Source of the DNA: an uncultured SAR86 cluster bacterium
GTDB lineage: Bacteria; Pseudomonadota; Gammaproteobacteria; Magnimaribacterales; D2472
Reading direction: 5' to 3'
DNA: 36,065 bases
NCBI GenBank assembly: GCA_902602185.1
Contig: CACKPV010000007.1
Span: 1-36,065 of the forward strand
Shown: positions 16,068 through 24,316 of the stretch, one piece after another
Numbering within the stretch: the stretch's first letter is position 1
Layout: each line of letters starts with the position of its first letter
Translations under genes and position numbers: made by a program
The notes under the pieces: model-generated
The model's input: the letters and a program-made list of their open reading frames with translations, nothing else
Databases searched by the model: none
What the model was told of the DNA's origin: nothing

Positions 16068-17189
16068 ATGAATTGGGAAGTTGTAAAAGATATTGATCAA
16101 GCAAAAATTAAAGTTATCGGGGTGGGTGGTGCCGGAGGCAATGCTGTCATTCATATGATGAATCACAAAATTGAAGGAGTTGAGTTTATATGTGCAAACA
16201 CAGATTCTCAAGCTCTTGATAGAGCTAAAGGTGCCACTATTTTGAAACTTGGTGGTGGTATGACAAAGGGCTTAGGAGCCGGAGCAGATCCTGAAGTAGG
16301 CAGACAGGCAGCTGAGCGCGACAGAGAAGCAATTGAGCAATTATTACATGGTTCAGATATGATTTTTATAACTGCAGGTATGGGGGGTGGAACCGGAACT
16401 GGTGCAGCACCCGTGATTGCGTCCATTGCAAAAGAGATGGGAGCATTAACAGTTGCAGTTGTCACCAAACCCTTTAAATTTGAAGGTCGACCAAGAATGG
16501 CTTCAGCTGAAAAGGGACTTGCTGCTTTGGTTGAAGAGGTGGATAGTTTAATAACTATACCAAATCAAAAACTGATGGAAATTTTAGGTGGGAATATTCC
16601 TATTCAAGATGCATTTGGACAAGCAGATGATGTTTTAAAAGGAGCAGTGCAAGGTATTTCAGACATTATCATGAAGCCTGGTCTCATTAATGTAGATTAT
16701 GCTGATGTTAAAACAGTAATGTCAGAAAAAGGTATTGCCATGATGGGAACAGGTAAATCAAGCAGCAAAGATCGTGGTCGTGAGGCTGCTGAGATAGCAG
16801 TTGGAAGTGAACTACTAGAAGATATCAATTTAAAAGATGCAAGAGGAGTTCTTGTAAATATTTCAGCAAAGGATCCAACTATGGGAGACTTTACTGAGGT
16901 AAGTGAAGTTGTTGAAGAATTTACTGCTGAAGGAGCAACTTGCATTTATGGATTAGTAATAGATCCCAAGTTAAAAGATGAATTAATGGTTACCATAGTG
17001 GCAACTGGAGTAAATCAAAAGGCTCCAAAATTAACTATGGATAAAAAACCAAAAGCTTCCATAAAACTTTCTCCAGTAGGACTGGATAAAGATTTAACCA
17101 ATGGAGACAGTAAACAAGTTGGTGCATCGTCTGCAGAGGCAATTGATTTCCTCGATGTACCAACTTTTATGCGTAAACAAGTAGACTAA
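16068..17189 (+). CDS. ftsZ: Cell division GTPase FtsZ
   Basis: Tubulin-like GTPase forming the Z ring. The G-box GGGTGTG is at 106-112 (MGGGTGTGAAP), the N-terminal nucleotide loop VGGAGGNAV near 19-27, and the T7 synergy loop NVDYADV at 208-214. After the core comes a linker of about 45 residues, then the conserved tail peptide DFLDVPTFMRKQ that binds FtsA and other partners. Length 373 (383 in E. coli). A strong Shine-Dalgarno site, TAGGAG at 16057-16062, overlaps the mraZ stop. The position is unusual: ftsZ normally follows ftsA at the far end of the cluster, whereas here it is the second gene, between mraZ and rsmH and 9 kb before ftsA. Confidence 0.98.
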   Translation: MNWEVVKDIDQAKIKVIGVGGAGGNAVIHMMNHKIEGVEFICANTDSQALDRAKGATILKLGGGMTKGLGAGADPEVGRQAAERDREAIEQLLHGSDMIFITAGMGGGTGTGAAPVIASIAKEMGALTVAVVTKPFKFEGRPRMASAEKGLAALVEEVDSLITIPNQKLMEILGGNIPIQDAFGQADDVLKGAVQGISDIIMKPGLINVDYADVKTVMSEKGIAMMGTGKSSSKDRGREAAEIAVGSELLEDINLKDARGVLVNISAKDPTMGDFTEVSEVVEEFTAEGATCIYGLVIDPKLKDELMVTIVATGVNQKAPKLTMDKKPKASIKLSPVGLDKDLTNGDSKQVGASSAEAIDFLDVPTFMRKQVD

Positions 17190-17190
17190 A

Positions 17191-18087
17191 ATGATTCATA
17201 TTCCAGTAATGCTGGAAGAATCTCTACGTTTTCTTATTACTGATAACAATGCTTCTTACCTTGATGCAACCTTTGGCAGAGGGGGGCACTCTTCGGCAAT
17301 ATTGGATTCACTCTCAGAAACAGGTTGTCTTACATCATTTGATAAAGACCCTGAAGCACATGATCATGCAACTCGCACCTTTCAGGACAACCGGTTTACT
17401 TTCATGCCGAAAGGTTTTGAAGATCTTGATCAACTAGAAAATATCTCAATTTTTCAAGGTTTTTTGTTTGATTTAGGTGTCTGCTCATCACATTTTGATA
17501 ACTCATTAAGAGGTTTTAGTCTCAACAAGGATGGGCCACTAGATATGAGATTTAATCCTACGAAAGGTTTACCCTTACTAGAAAAACTAAAACTTATAAC
17601 CGAACCTGAACTTGCCAACATTATTTATGGTTTTGGTGATGAAAAAGATTCGCACAGAATTGCAAGAGCAATTAAAAAAGCTCTAAATAAAAGTGAAGAT
17701 TTAACGACCCTTTCATTGGCAAAAATTATTGCTGATTCCAAAAGAATGAAATCTTCAAAAACTCATCCTGCAACTAAAACTTTTCAAGCTTTGCGTATTT
17801 GGATAAATGATGAAATGGCATGTTTAGAAAAAGCATTTAATACCATTGCTGACTTGGGTAAATCTGGATGTAGAATTGTTTGCATCAGTTTTCACTCACT
17901 TGAGGATAGAACAGTCAAAAATTTTTTTCGTCCACAAATCAAGCATTACCCAAAAGAGATTCCTTTAAATAGTGAGATAACCACTGCTTTCAATGAAATT
18001 GGAAAAAAAATTCGACCATCTCAAGAGGAGATTGAAAAGAATCCAAGAGCACGAAGTGCCATTATGCGTGTCTTTGAAAAAGTATAA
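17191..18087 (+). CDS. rsmH: 16S rRNA m4C1402 methyltransferase RsmH
   Basis: Also called MraW; methylates the N4 of C1402 in 16S rRNA, the same nucleotide whose ribose is methylated by RsmI, also in this window. The SAM-binding motif DATFGRGGHS is at 25-34. FLFDLGVCSSHFDNSLRGFSL and GPLDMRFNP follow, then THPATKTFQALRIWINDE and ISFHSLEDRTVKNFF. The 298 residues are slightly shorter than E. coli (313). It starts one base after the ftsZ stop and overlaps ftsL (TAATG). Confidence 0.97.
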   Translation: MIHIPVMLEESLRFLITDNNASYLDATFGRGGHSSAILDSLSETGCLTSFDKDPEAHDHATRTFQDNRFTFMPKGFEDLDQLENISIFQGFLFDLGVCSSHFDNSLRGFSLNKDGPLDMRFNPTKGLPLLEKLKLITEPELANIIYGFGDEKDSHRIARAIKKALNKSEDLTTLSLAKIIADSKRMKSSKTHPATKTFQALRIWINDEMACLEKAFNTIADLGKSGCRIVCISFHSLEDRTVKNFFRPQIKHYPKEIPLNSEITTAFNEIGKKIRPSQEEIEKNPRARSAIMRVFEKV

Positions 18088-18350
18088 TGAATAGTAAGTT
18101 TTTGTTCCTTAGCATTATCACGATACAGTTAACTTGTATTTTTTTTCTTGCTATCAATTTAATTCTTGTTAGATGGGAGATTCGTGAAAATTTTGCATTA
18201 CAAGCAAATCTGATCGAACAAAATGAAGAGTTAACCAATCAACATAATCAACTATTAACTGAACAATTTTTTTTAGATTCTCCAGCAAGGATCGAAAAAA
18301 TTGCTAAACAACAATTGGGAATGGTACAAAAAAAACCACTAGAATTATGA
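18087..18350 (+). CDS. ftsL: Cell division protein FtsL
   Basis: Small bitopic division protein that works with FtsB and FtsQ to activate FtsWI. The 87 residues contain one membrane segment (about 4-27) and then a periplasmic coiled coil rich in Leu/Gln/Glu (NLIEQNEELTNQHNQLLTEQ). The family-typical SPARIEKIAKQQLGM motif is at about 66-80. The start overlaps the rsmH stop and the stop overlaps the ftsI start, as is usual. Its partner ftsB normally lies after eno and would be beyond the right edge of the window. Confidence 0.9.
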   Translation: MNSKFLFLSIITIQLTCIFFLAINLILVRWEIRENFALQANLIEQNEELTNQHNQLLTEQFFLDSPARIEKIAKQQLGMVQKKPLEL

Positions 18351-19972
18351 TTGCTTTTTATCAAAACTGGAGACTCTTTCTCATCATTACTTTCTTTGTT
18401 ATAGCATTTGGTGGAGTGATTACAAGAATGATAATGATTCAAACAAATCAGGGACTTTTCCTGCAAAGTGCAGGAAATGCACAAAATCAATCCATACGAG
18501 AAATTTCAGTCAAACGGGGCACTATTTTTGATCGAAATGGTACCCCTTTAGCTATTTCCATAACCGGTTTTGATCTGTTTGCATTATCTGGACTTGAAAA
18601 AAAAGATTTTGAAAAACTCTTTCAAGTCATTGATCTTGAAAAGTCATTTGCAGATATTAATACATCAAAAAAGAGCCTAATCCGAAAAAATCTTACCTTT
18701 GAAGAGCGACGTAAAGTTTTAGAGTTACAAATTGATAGGATTGAGTTAGAAAAGACTTATACAAGACATTACCCAATGGGAGAACAGATTGCTCCTTTGA
18801 TTGGTTTTTCTGGGAGAGATCAATACGGATTAGAAGGTTTAGAAAAAAGTTTTAATTCTTTGCTTGCAGGAAAAGTTGGTAGTGAAAAAATCCTTAAAGA
18901 CGTCTACGGGAGACCTTTGGATCACATAGAGATTCTGGAACCCAGTATAGCCTCAAAAGATTTGCATATTTCGATAGATAGCAACATACAGTATATGGCT
19001 TACAAACATCTCATACAGAGTATTAAATCTCATCAGGCAACTGCAGGGACTGTAGTTATCTTGGATAATGCCACCAAGCAGGTGTTAGCATTGGCAAGTT
19101 ATCCATCCTACAATCCAAATAGCCCGCAGCGCAAGATTCAAAAGAATAGAGTTTTTTTGGAAACTTATGAGCCAGGCTCTATCGTTAAACCTATTGCTCT
19201 TGCCGGTGTTCTAGAGCACAACCTCTTGGCAATTGATGATGAAATGGAAGTTCCAATAAAAATTACAGTTGATGGCAATATTATCAATGATAGAAAACAA
19301 TACGGATCTCTGAAGGTTTATGAAATCATTCAAGAATCCAGTCAAGTTGGTGCTACCAAGATTGCCTTACTTGCTGGGAGAGATTTAATCATAGAAAATT
19401 ATCAGAGATTTGGGTTTTCTAAACCAATTCATATCAATTTTCCTTCAGCAGGGTTTGGTGACATCAATACCAAAGATGACATGACAGATATAGAAGTAGC
19501 AACCCTAGGTTACGGTTATGGTTTGACTGCAAGTCCGTTTCAAATTGCCCAAGCCTATGCAGTTTTTGCTAATGAAGGTATCTATCACGATTATCAACTA
19601 GTTTTGGAAGAAATGAGTTCGCAATATCACGCACCTATCATTTCAAAACAAACCGCAGATGATGTATTAACAGCACTGTATAGTGTTACCACTGATGGTA
19701 CTGGTAAGTTGGCAAACGTTAAAGGATTTAAAGTAGCTGGAAAAACTGGAACAACAGAGAAGTTGCAAGGTGGCAACTATAAAAGTTCAACTTACACCTC
19801 ATCTTTTGTTGGCATTGGACCTGATCGGGGAAACACCATCACTATTTTTGTAAATATAGACAACTTAGGTGCAAATCGGTATTCAGGGGGCCAAGTAGCC
19901 GCACCATTATTTCAAAAAATTGCTACGGATGTTTATGCTTATTTGGGTTATTTTGAGGATAATGATATTTGA
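18347..19972 (+). CDS. ftsI: Septal peptidoglycan transpeptidase FtsI (PBP3) with altered SxN motif
   Basis: Monofunctional class B penicillin-binding protein that cross-links septal peptidoglycan, partner of FtsW. A membrane anchor lies at about 9-27, and the pedestal begins with VKRGTIFDRNGTPLA. In the transpeptidase domain the nucleophile motif is EPGSIVKP (Ser278, Lys281) and the KTG motif is AGKTGT (466-468). The second active-site motif reads Ser331-Ser332-Gln333 followed by VGATKIA, where E. coli FtsI and relatives have Ser-Ser-Asn-Val-Gly; the Gln codon is CAA at 19343-19345. The protein has 541 residues (588 in E. coli, 577 after processing). Overlaps ftsL; next is the unknown secreted protein, not murE. 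Confidence 0.96.
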   Translation: MIAFYQNWRLFLIITFFVIAFGGVITRMIMIQTNQGLFLQSAGNAQNQSIREISVKRGTIFDRNGTPLAISITGFDLFALSGLEKKDFEKLFQVIDLEKSFADINTSKKSLIRKNLTFEERRKVLELQIDRIELEKTYTRHYPMGEQIAPLIGFSGRDQYGLEGLEKSFNSLLAGKVGSEKILKDVYGRPLDHIEILEPSIASKDLHISIDSNIQYMAYKHLIQSIKSHQATAGTVVILDNATKQVLALASYPSYNPNSPQRKIQKNRVFLETYEPGSIVKPIALAGVLEHNLLAIDDEMEVPIKITVDGNIINDRKQYGSLKVYEIIQESSQVGATKIALLAGRDLIIENYQRFGFSKPIHINFPSAGFGDINTKDDMTDIEVATLGYGYGLTASPFQIAQAYAVFANEGIYHDYQLVLEEMSSQYHAPIISKQTADDVLTALYSVTTDGTGKLANVKGFKVAGKTGTTEKLQGGNYKSSTYTSSFVGIGPDRGNTITIFVNIDNLGANRYSGGQVAAPLFQKIATDVYAYLGYFEDNDI

Positions 19973-19981
19973 GGAACTTCC

Positions 19982-20596
19982 ATGTATAAAAATACTCTAA
20001 CTAATATGCATTCTTTTCTTCTCTTTTTTCTAATATTCTTTTCTGTAAATACCTTTTCCAACAATAAAGAAATAATGTGTGAACTCGACGGTACGTTATC
20101 AATTACTTATAGAGACTTAACAAAAAATGTAGTGTCTGAAAGTTTAGATTTTTTTAAAAACCTTGCTACACAAACGCAACAGTCAATTTTTTTAATTAAC
20201 AAAGCTAAAACCAATTTTGATCAAGATGATTGGGAACGGAGCTCTCTGGAAGTGGTGCAATATTGGGAACTTCAAGACGAAGACTTGTTTAGAAAACTGA
20301 ATTATACCTTTGATCCTTCGCCAATTTGGATTAACCCCAAAGCTACCTGGGAGCAAAAAAAGACCGAGACTGGTTTTGAAATCATTTCTGCTATGCAGCA
20401 AGGAGACGAGCACCCCCTGTTTGATAATTACACAATTGAATACTACCGAATATCAAATTCACTAAACTGGTTTACAGGCAAAGGCAGAATCCATGGAGAT
20501 ATTTGGTTAAAAAGTAAAGAAGGGGGTCGCAATAAAAATCCTAAGGTCGAAATTCGTGCCAAAGGTTCATGCAACCCCAAAGCCAGGAAATTTTGA
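19982..20596 (+). CDS. Unrecognised secreted protein in the murE position of the dcw cluster
   Basis: I do not recognise this family. The 204-residue product has an N-terminal signal peptide (hydrophobic run about 10-25, probable cleavage near TFS), so it is likely periplasmic. The mature part is rich in aromatic residues (several Trp and Tyr) and has two cysteines, one just after the signal (IMCELDG) and one near the C-terminus (GSCNPK), which could form a disulfide. No membrane segment follows the signal. A Shine-Dalgarno-like GAGGA (19971-19975) precedes the ATG. It lies between ftsI and murF, exactly where murE is expected, and its stop overlaps the murF start (TGATG), so it is made with the division and wall enzymes. 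No function is claimed. Confidence 0.8.
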   Translation: MYKNTLTNMHSFLLFFLIFFSVNTFSNNKEIMCELDGTLSITYRDLTKNVVSESLDFFKNLATQTQQSIFLINKAKTNFDQDDWERSSLEVVQYWELQDEDLFRKLNYTFDPSPIWINPKATWEQKKTETGFEIISAMQQGDEHPLFDNYTIEYYRISNSLNWFTGKGRIHGDIWLKSKEGGRNKNPKVEIRAKGSCNPKARKF

Positions 20597-22122
20597 TGCA
20601 TTTTGTCTCATCTACAAATGATTTAAGAAAGTACTTAGACTTAGCTGCTGCAAAAAATATTAATTTTTCGAATATCTCAACGGATACACGATCAATTAGT
20701 AAAGATGCCCTGTTTATTGCGATTAAGGGACCAAACTTCGATGGCAATAAATTCATAGATCAAGCTTTTGATAACGGTGCTGTTGCAGTTCTTACATCCG
20801 ATACACAATATAAAAATAATACCAATCCAGCTTGCATTTACGTGCCCTCAGTAAAAGAGGCACTAATTCAGATTGCAACTAGAATTTGTGATGAATTCAA
20901 AGGTAAAAAAATTTTGATTACAGGGAGTAATGGAAAAACTACGTGCACTTTTTTACTCAGTCATTCGTTACCAAACTGTTCGTCTACTATTGGAAACTTT
21001 AACAATGAAATTGGTCTTCCCTTATCCGTGATGCAGGCAAAAAGGGATAGTGAATATTTGGTCCTTGAAGCAGGGGCAGGGAAACCAGGAGATATTGCCA
21101 TCTTGTCGGAAATCGTAAAACCTCATCTTGGTTTAATTACCTCAATATCGGAATCACATACTGAGTTCTTGGGTGATATTAATGGGGTTCGTAAAGAAAA
21201 ACTAAGTATGTTGAAATTTATAAAGGATAACGGATATTTTGTTATAGATGATCCAAGTTGGTGGATAGAGGATTATGCCCATTTAAAGGAAAGTTTGGAA
21301 AAAAGGGGAATTATTGATATCAACTTTACGGAAATTGATCACTATTTGAGCGAAGAAGATCTTGATAAAAAATTAAAAAATCAAAAGCATAGAGAACAAT
21401 GTGGAGTTAATTTAGATAATCGGGAACATCCTCCAAAAAGAATAGCTGCTTATGTTGATTATTCAGATGATCATTCAATTATGGAATTCGAATATTATGC
21501 CTTAGACCTTAATGGTGAAATTCATTATAGTTTTAATGCTTATAAAAGTTATCTAATAGGAGAACATAATATAAAAAATATCCTTTTGGTTGCGGAATGC
21601 TTGAGAATATTTGAAAAAAACAAAGAATTTTCGAGTAAATTAGAGGCTCTGCTGATATCCGATAAGGTAAAGTTGCTAAATAGGTTAGAGCACTCATCAT
21701 GGATTGATGGAGCACATCTTATTAATGACAGCTATAATGCTAATCCTGCTTCAGTAAAGGCTGCAGTAGAACTTTTAACTTCTACTTTAGTTACTCCATC
21801 AAGTGCAATAAAAACAAACTTCAGAAGGAGAATTCTTATTTTAGGCAATATGCTTGAGCTAAAAAACCCAATTGAAAGTCATGTTGAAATTGGAAAATTC
21901 ATTAATGCTGGACATATTGATGTACTTATTACTTTTGGTGATTTGGCATCGATAGTTGCTAAAACTGTGAAAGAAGGAGATGTTAAAGGAATTGAATGTT
22001 ACTCTTTCGAAAGTGAAACCGAAGAAGATAAACTTAAAATATTTTTGAATGATTTTATTCAAAAAGATGATATTGTTCTGCTCAAAGGTTCTCGAGGAAT
22101 GCGCATGGAGAGGTTTATTTAA
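20596..22122 (+). CDS. murF: UDP-MurNAc-tripeptide:D-Ala-D-Ala ligase MurF
   Basis: Cytoplasmic ligase adding D-alanyl-D-alanine, made by Alr and Ddl (both in this window), to complete the pentapeptide precursor. The ATP-binding loop is ITGSNGKTTCTFLL, followed by the MurF-type NFNNEIGLPLSVM, LEAGAGKPGDI and SISESHTEFLG. The C-domain shows INDSYNANPASVKAAVELL and ILGNMLELKN. These rule out MurE, which has a different substrate loop. The 508 residues exceed the usual 450-480 because of an acidic insertion around 230-290. The ATG at 20596 overlaps the preceding stop; a further in-frame ATG at 20569 would add nine residues inside the upstream gene and is not preferred. Confidence 0.95.
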   Translation: MHFVSSTNDLRKYLDLAAAKNINFSNISTDTRSISKDALFIAIKGPNFDGNKFIDQAFDNGAVAVLTSDTQYKNNTNPACIYVPSVKEALIQIATRICDEFKGKKILITGSNGKTTCTFLLSHSLPNCSSTIGNFNNEIGLPLSVMQAKRDSEYLVLEAGAGKPGDIAILSEIVKPHLGLITSISESHTEFLGDINGVRKEKLSMLKFIKDNGYFVIDDPSWWIEDYAHLKESLEKRGIIDINFTEIDHYLSEEDLDKKLKNQKHREQCGVNLDNREHPPKRIAAYVDYSDDHSIMEFEYYALDLNGEIHYSFNAYKSYLIGEHNIKNILLVAECLRIFEKNKEFSSKLEALLISDKVKLLNRLEHSSWIDGAHLINDSYNANPASVKAAVELLTSTLVTPSSAIKTNFRRRILILGNMLELKNPIESHVEIGKFINAGHIDVLITFGDLASIVAKTVKEGDVKGIECYSFESETEEDKLKIFLNDFIQKDDIVLLKGSRGMRMERFI

Positions 22123-23207
22123 TGTTTGAATATTTAGGTACGATTCTTGTTGATGTCGATCCCGGTTTTGATGTTCTGCGGTATTTAACAGTACGAACCA
22201 TTGCGGGGACTGTTACAGCATTATTGCTGAGCATTTTGCTTGGACCCATGATGATCAAAATGTTGGAACGCTTTCAACTTCGACAATTTGGTGTGGAGAG
22301 AGGACCTGATTCTCATCAACAAAAGTCGGGGACACCAACTATGGGAGGGTTGCTAATCGTCTCATCATTGCTCTTGTCCATCTTGCTTTGGGGAGATCTC
22401 TCCAATCGCTACTTATGGGTTTGCCTATTTGTGACAGTCGGTTTTACAGTAATTGGTTTTTTAGATGATTTTTTAAAAATACGTTATCAAGATTCAAAAG
22501 GGCTATCAGGAAAATTAAAACTTCTTGTGCAAACTTTGGTGGCAGCTTCAGCTGTTACTTTTTTATATCTCACCGCAGAAAATAAAGCCGAAATCTCACT
22601 CATCTTATTATTCAATAAAGACTGGATTTTTGAGATGAGCATGGCTGCTTTTATTGTATTTGGGACTTTTGTCATTGTTGGTTCTTCAAATGCCGTTAAT
22701 CTTACAGATGGCTTGGACGGTCTAGCAATTCTTCCAACTGTGTTAATTGGAGGAGGGCTAGGTCTGATTGCTTATGCAATGGGTAATCAACTAATTGCGG
22801 ACTATTTGTTTATTCCACATTTACCAATTGCAGGAGAACTAATAGTATTTTGTGGTGCTCTTATTGGTTCTGGAATTGGATTTCTTTGGTATAACACATA
22901 TCCAGCTCAAGTATTTATGGGGGATGTAGGCTCTTTAACTTTAGGGGCAATTTTGGGAGTACTTGCAGTTGTACTGAGACATGAGATCGTTTATGCCATT
23001 ATGGCTGGAGTGTTTATTGTTGAAACCTTGAGTGTCATGATTCAAGTGACTTCCTATCGTCTTTTCAAAAAACGGGTTTTTTTAATGGCTCCCATCCACC
23101 ATCACTTTGAATTAAAAGGTTGGGCAGAACCAAAAATTATTGTTCGGTTTTGGATCATCACCTTGGTGTTAATTTTAATTGCACTTGCAACTCTAAAACT
23201 CAGATAA
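22122..23207 (+). CDS. mraY: Phospho-MurNAc-pentapeptide translocase MraY
   Basis: Integral membrane enzyme that makes lipid I from UDP-MurNAc-pentapeptide and undecaprenyl phosphate. The 361 residues (360 in E. coli) form about ten helices. Conserved blocks are QQKSGTPTMGGLL, GFLDDFLKI with the catalytic Asp pair, SSNAVNLTDGLDGLA, NTYPAQVFMGDVGSL and the histidine loop APIHHHFELKGWAE. It overlaps murF by one base (TAATG). murD normally follows mraY but is absent; ftsW follows directly. Confidence 0.98.
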   Translation: MFEYLGTILVDVDPGFDVLRYLTVRTIAGTVTALLLSILLGPMMIKMLERFQLRQFGVERGPDSHQQKSGTPTMGGLLIVSSLLLSILLWGDLSNRYLWVCLFVTVGFTVIGFLDDFLKIRYQDSKGLSGKLKLLVQTLVAASAVTFLYLTAENKAEISLILLFNKDWIFEMSMAAFIVFGTFVIVGSSNAVNLTDGLDGLAILPTVLIGGGLGLIAYAMGNQLIADYLFIPHLPIAGELIVFCGALIGSGIGFLWYNTYPAQVFMGDVGSLTLGAILGVLAVVLRHEIVYAIMAGVFIVETLSVMIQVTSYRLFKKRVFLMAPIHHHFELKGWAEPKIIVRFWIITLVLILIALATLKLR

Positions 23208-23209
23208 TC

Positions 23210-24316
23210 TTGAATATTCGAGATAATAATTTTCTGATTCTTTCAAGTTTCATTGTCTTATTATTGCTTGGGATTGTCATGGTACTTTCAGCAAGTATGT
23301 CCGAGGGTGTTGAAATGCGAAATGACCCTTTCTTTTTTGCATACAGGCAAATGATTTTTATTGCATTAGGATTGTTTGCATTTGGAGTTTTACTAATTGT
23401 TCCCTCCGATTTTCTCAATCAAATGGATGTCTACTTATTAGTTGTTGGATTTATTTTATTACTTGCCCTTTTTTTTCCAGGAATTGGTTATGAGGCAAAG
23501 GGTAGTCTGCGCTGGATTGACTTAGGCCCAATTAAAATTCAGCCCTCAGAAGTAGCAAAACTTTGTTTGCTTGTTTACATTGCAGGCTACTCGGTAAGGA
23601 GACTTGACGAAATGTCCTCAACTATTGGTTTCTTGCGACCTTTAGTGATTTTGTCCGGTTTTAGCCTCCTCATAATGGTACAACCCGATTACGGAACCAC
23701 TGCAGTAATTTGTTTGATGGTGATGGCAATGCTTTTTTTTGCAGGTATATCTTTTTCACATTTCATGCTGTTGATTGGTTTATTCATTATTTTAGGTGTC
23801 ATTGCAGTTTATGCAGAACCTTATCGGATGCTTCGCCTATTAAGTTTTATGGATCCTTTTGATGATGTTTTAGGCTCTGACTGGCAGCTCTATCAATCTT
23901 TAGTAAGTTTTGGTCAGGGGGGATGGTTTGGTTTGGGTCTAGGAAACAGCATTCAAAAAAATTTTTTCTTGCCTGAAGCGCATACAGATTTTATTTTTGC
24001 CATTTTGGCAGAAGAGTTAGGTTTGGTCGGTGCGCTGCTTTTACTGCTGACTTATATTGTTTTGTTAGTTGGTATTTTTCGTGTCTCCTTGGAATCATTC
24101 AAGAAAATACGACCTTTTCAAGGCTATTTAACTTTTGGAATTGGTTTTTTAATTGGTTTACAAGTCATTTTAAATTTAGCAGTTAACTTAGGATTGCTTC
24201 CTACCAAAGGGCTAACACTTCCTTTCATTAGTTATGGAGGGACAAGTATTTTAATAATGATAAGTTTGGTGGGTTTAGTTGTTAGAATAAATAACGAAAA
24301 TAAACTTTTTAATTAA
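23210..24316 (+). CDS. ftsW: Septal peptidoglycan polymerase FtsW
   Basis: SEDS-family glycosyltransferase that polymerises lipid II at the septum together with FtsI. The protein has ten or so hydrophobic helices, with landmarks GIVMVLSASM near the N-terminus, GSLRWIDLGPIKIQPSEVAK, the PDYGTTAV loop, and LPTKGLTLPFISYGGTS at the C-terminus. An open frame extends back into mraY, but homology begins at NIRDNNFLILSS. The best start is therefore TTG at 23210, two bases after the mraY stop; no ATG is available before the first membrane helix. This gives 369 residues, shorter than E. coli FtsW (414) mainly at the cytoplasmic N-terminus. Confidence 0.94.
   Translation: MNIRDNNFLILSSFIVLLLLGIVMVLSASMSEGVEMRNDPFFFAYRQMIFIALGLFAFGVLLIVPSDFLNQMDVYLLVVGFILLLALFFPGIGYEAKGSLRWIDLGPIKIQPSEVAKLCLLVYIAGYSVRRLDEMSSTIGFLRPLVILSGFSLLIMVQPDYGTTAVICLMVMAMLFFAGISFSHFMLLIGLFIILGVIAVYAEPYRMLRLLSFMDPFDDVLGSDWQLYQSLVSFGQGGWFGLGLGNSIQKNFFLPEAHTDFIFAILAEELGLVGALLLLLTYIVLLVGIFRVSLESFKKIRPFQGYLTFGIGFLIGLQVILNLAVNLGLLPTKGLTLPFISYGGTSILIMISLVGLVVRINNENKLFN

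Noticed and set aside
20569-22122. Assignment of this ligase as MurE rather than MurF
   Set aside because: NFNNEIGLPLSVM, NDSYNANPASV and the GNMLEL motif are MurF-type; no MurE-specific DNPR-like substrate motif is present.
23120-23209. FtsW start overlapping mraY by 88 bp
   Set aside because: These codons are the mraY C-terminus read in another frame, giving Cys/His-rich sequence unlike FtsW; TTG at 23210 fits the family.
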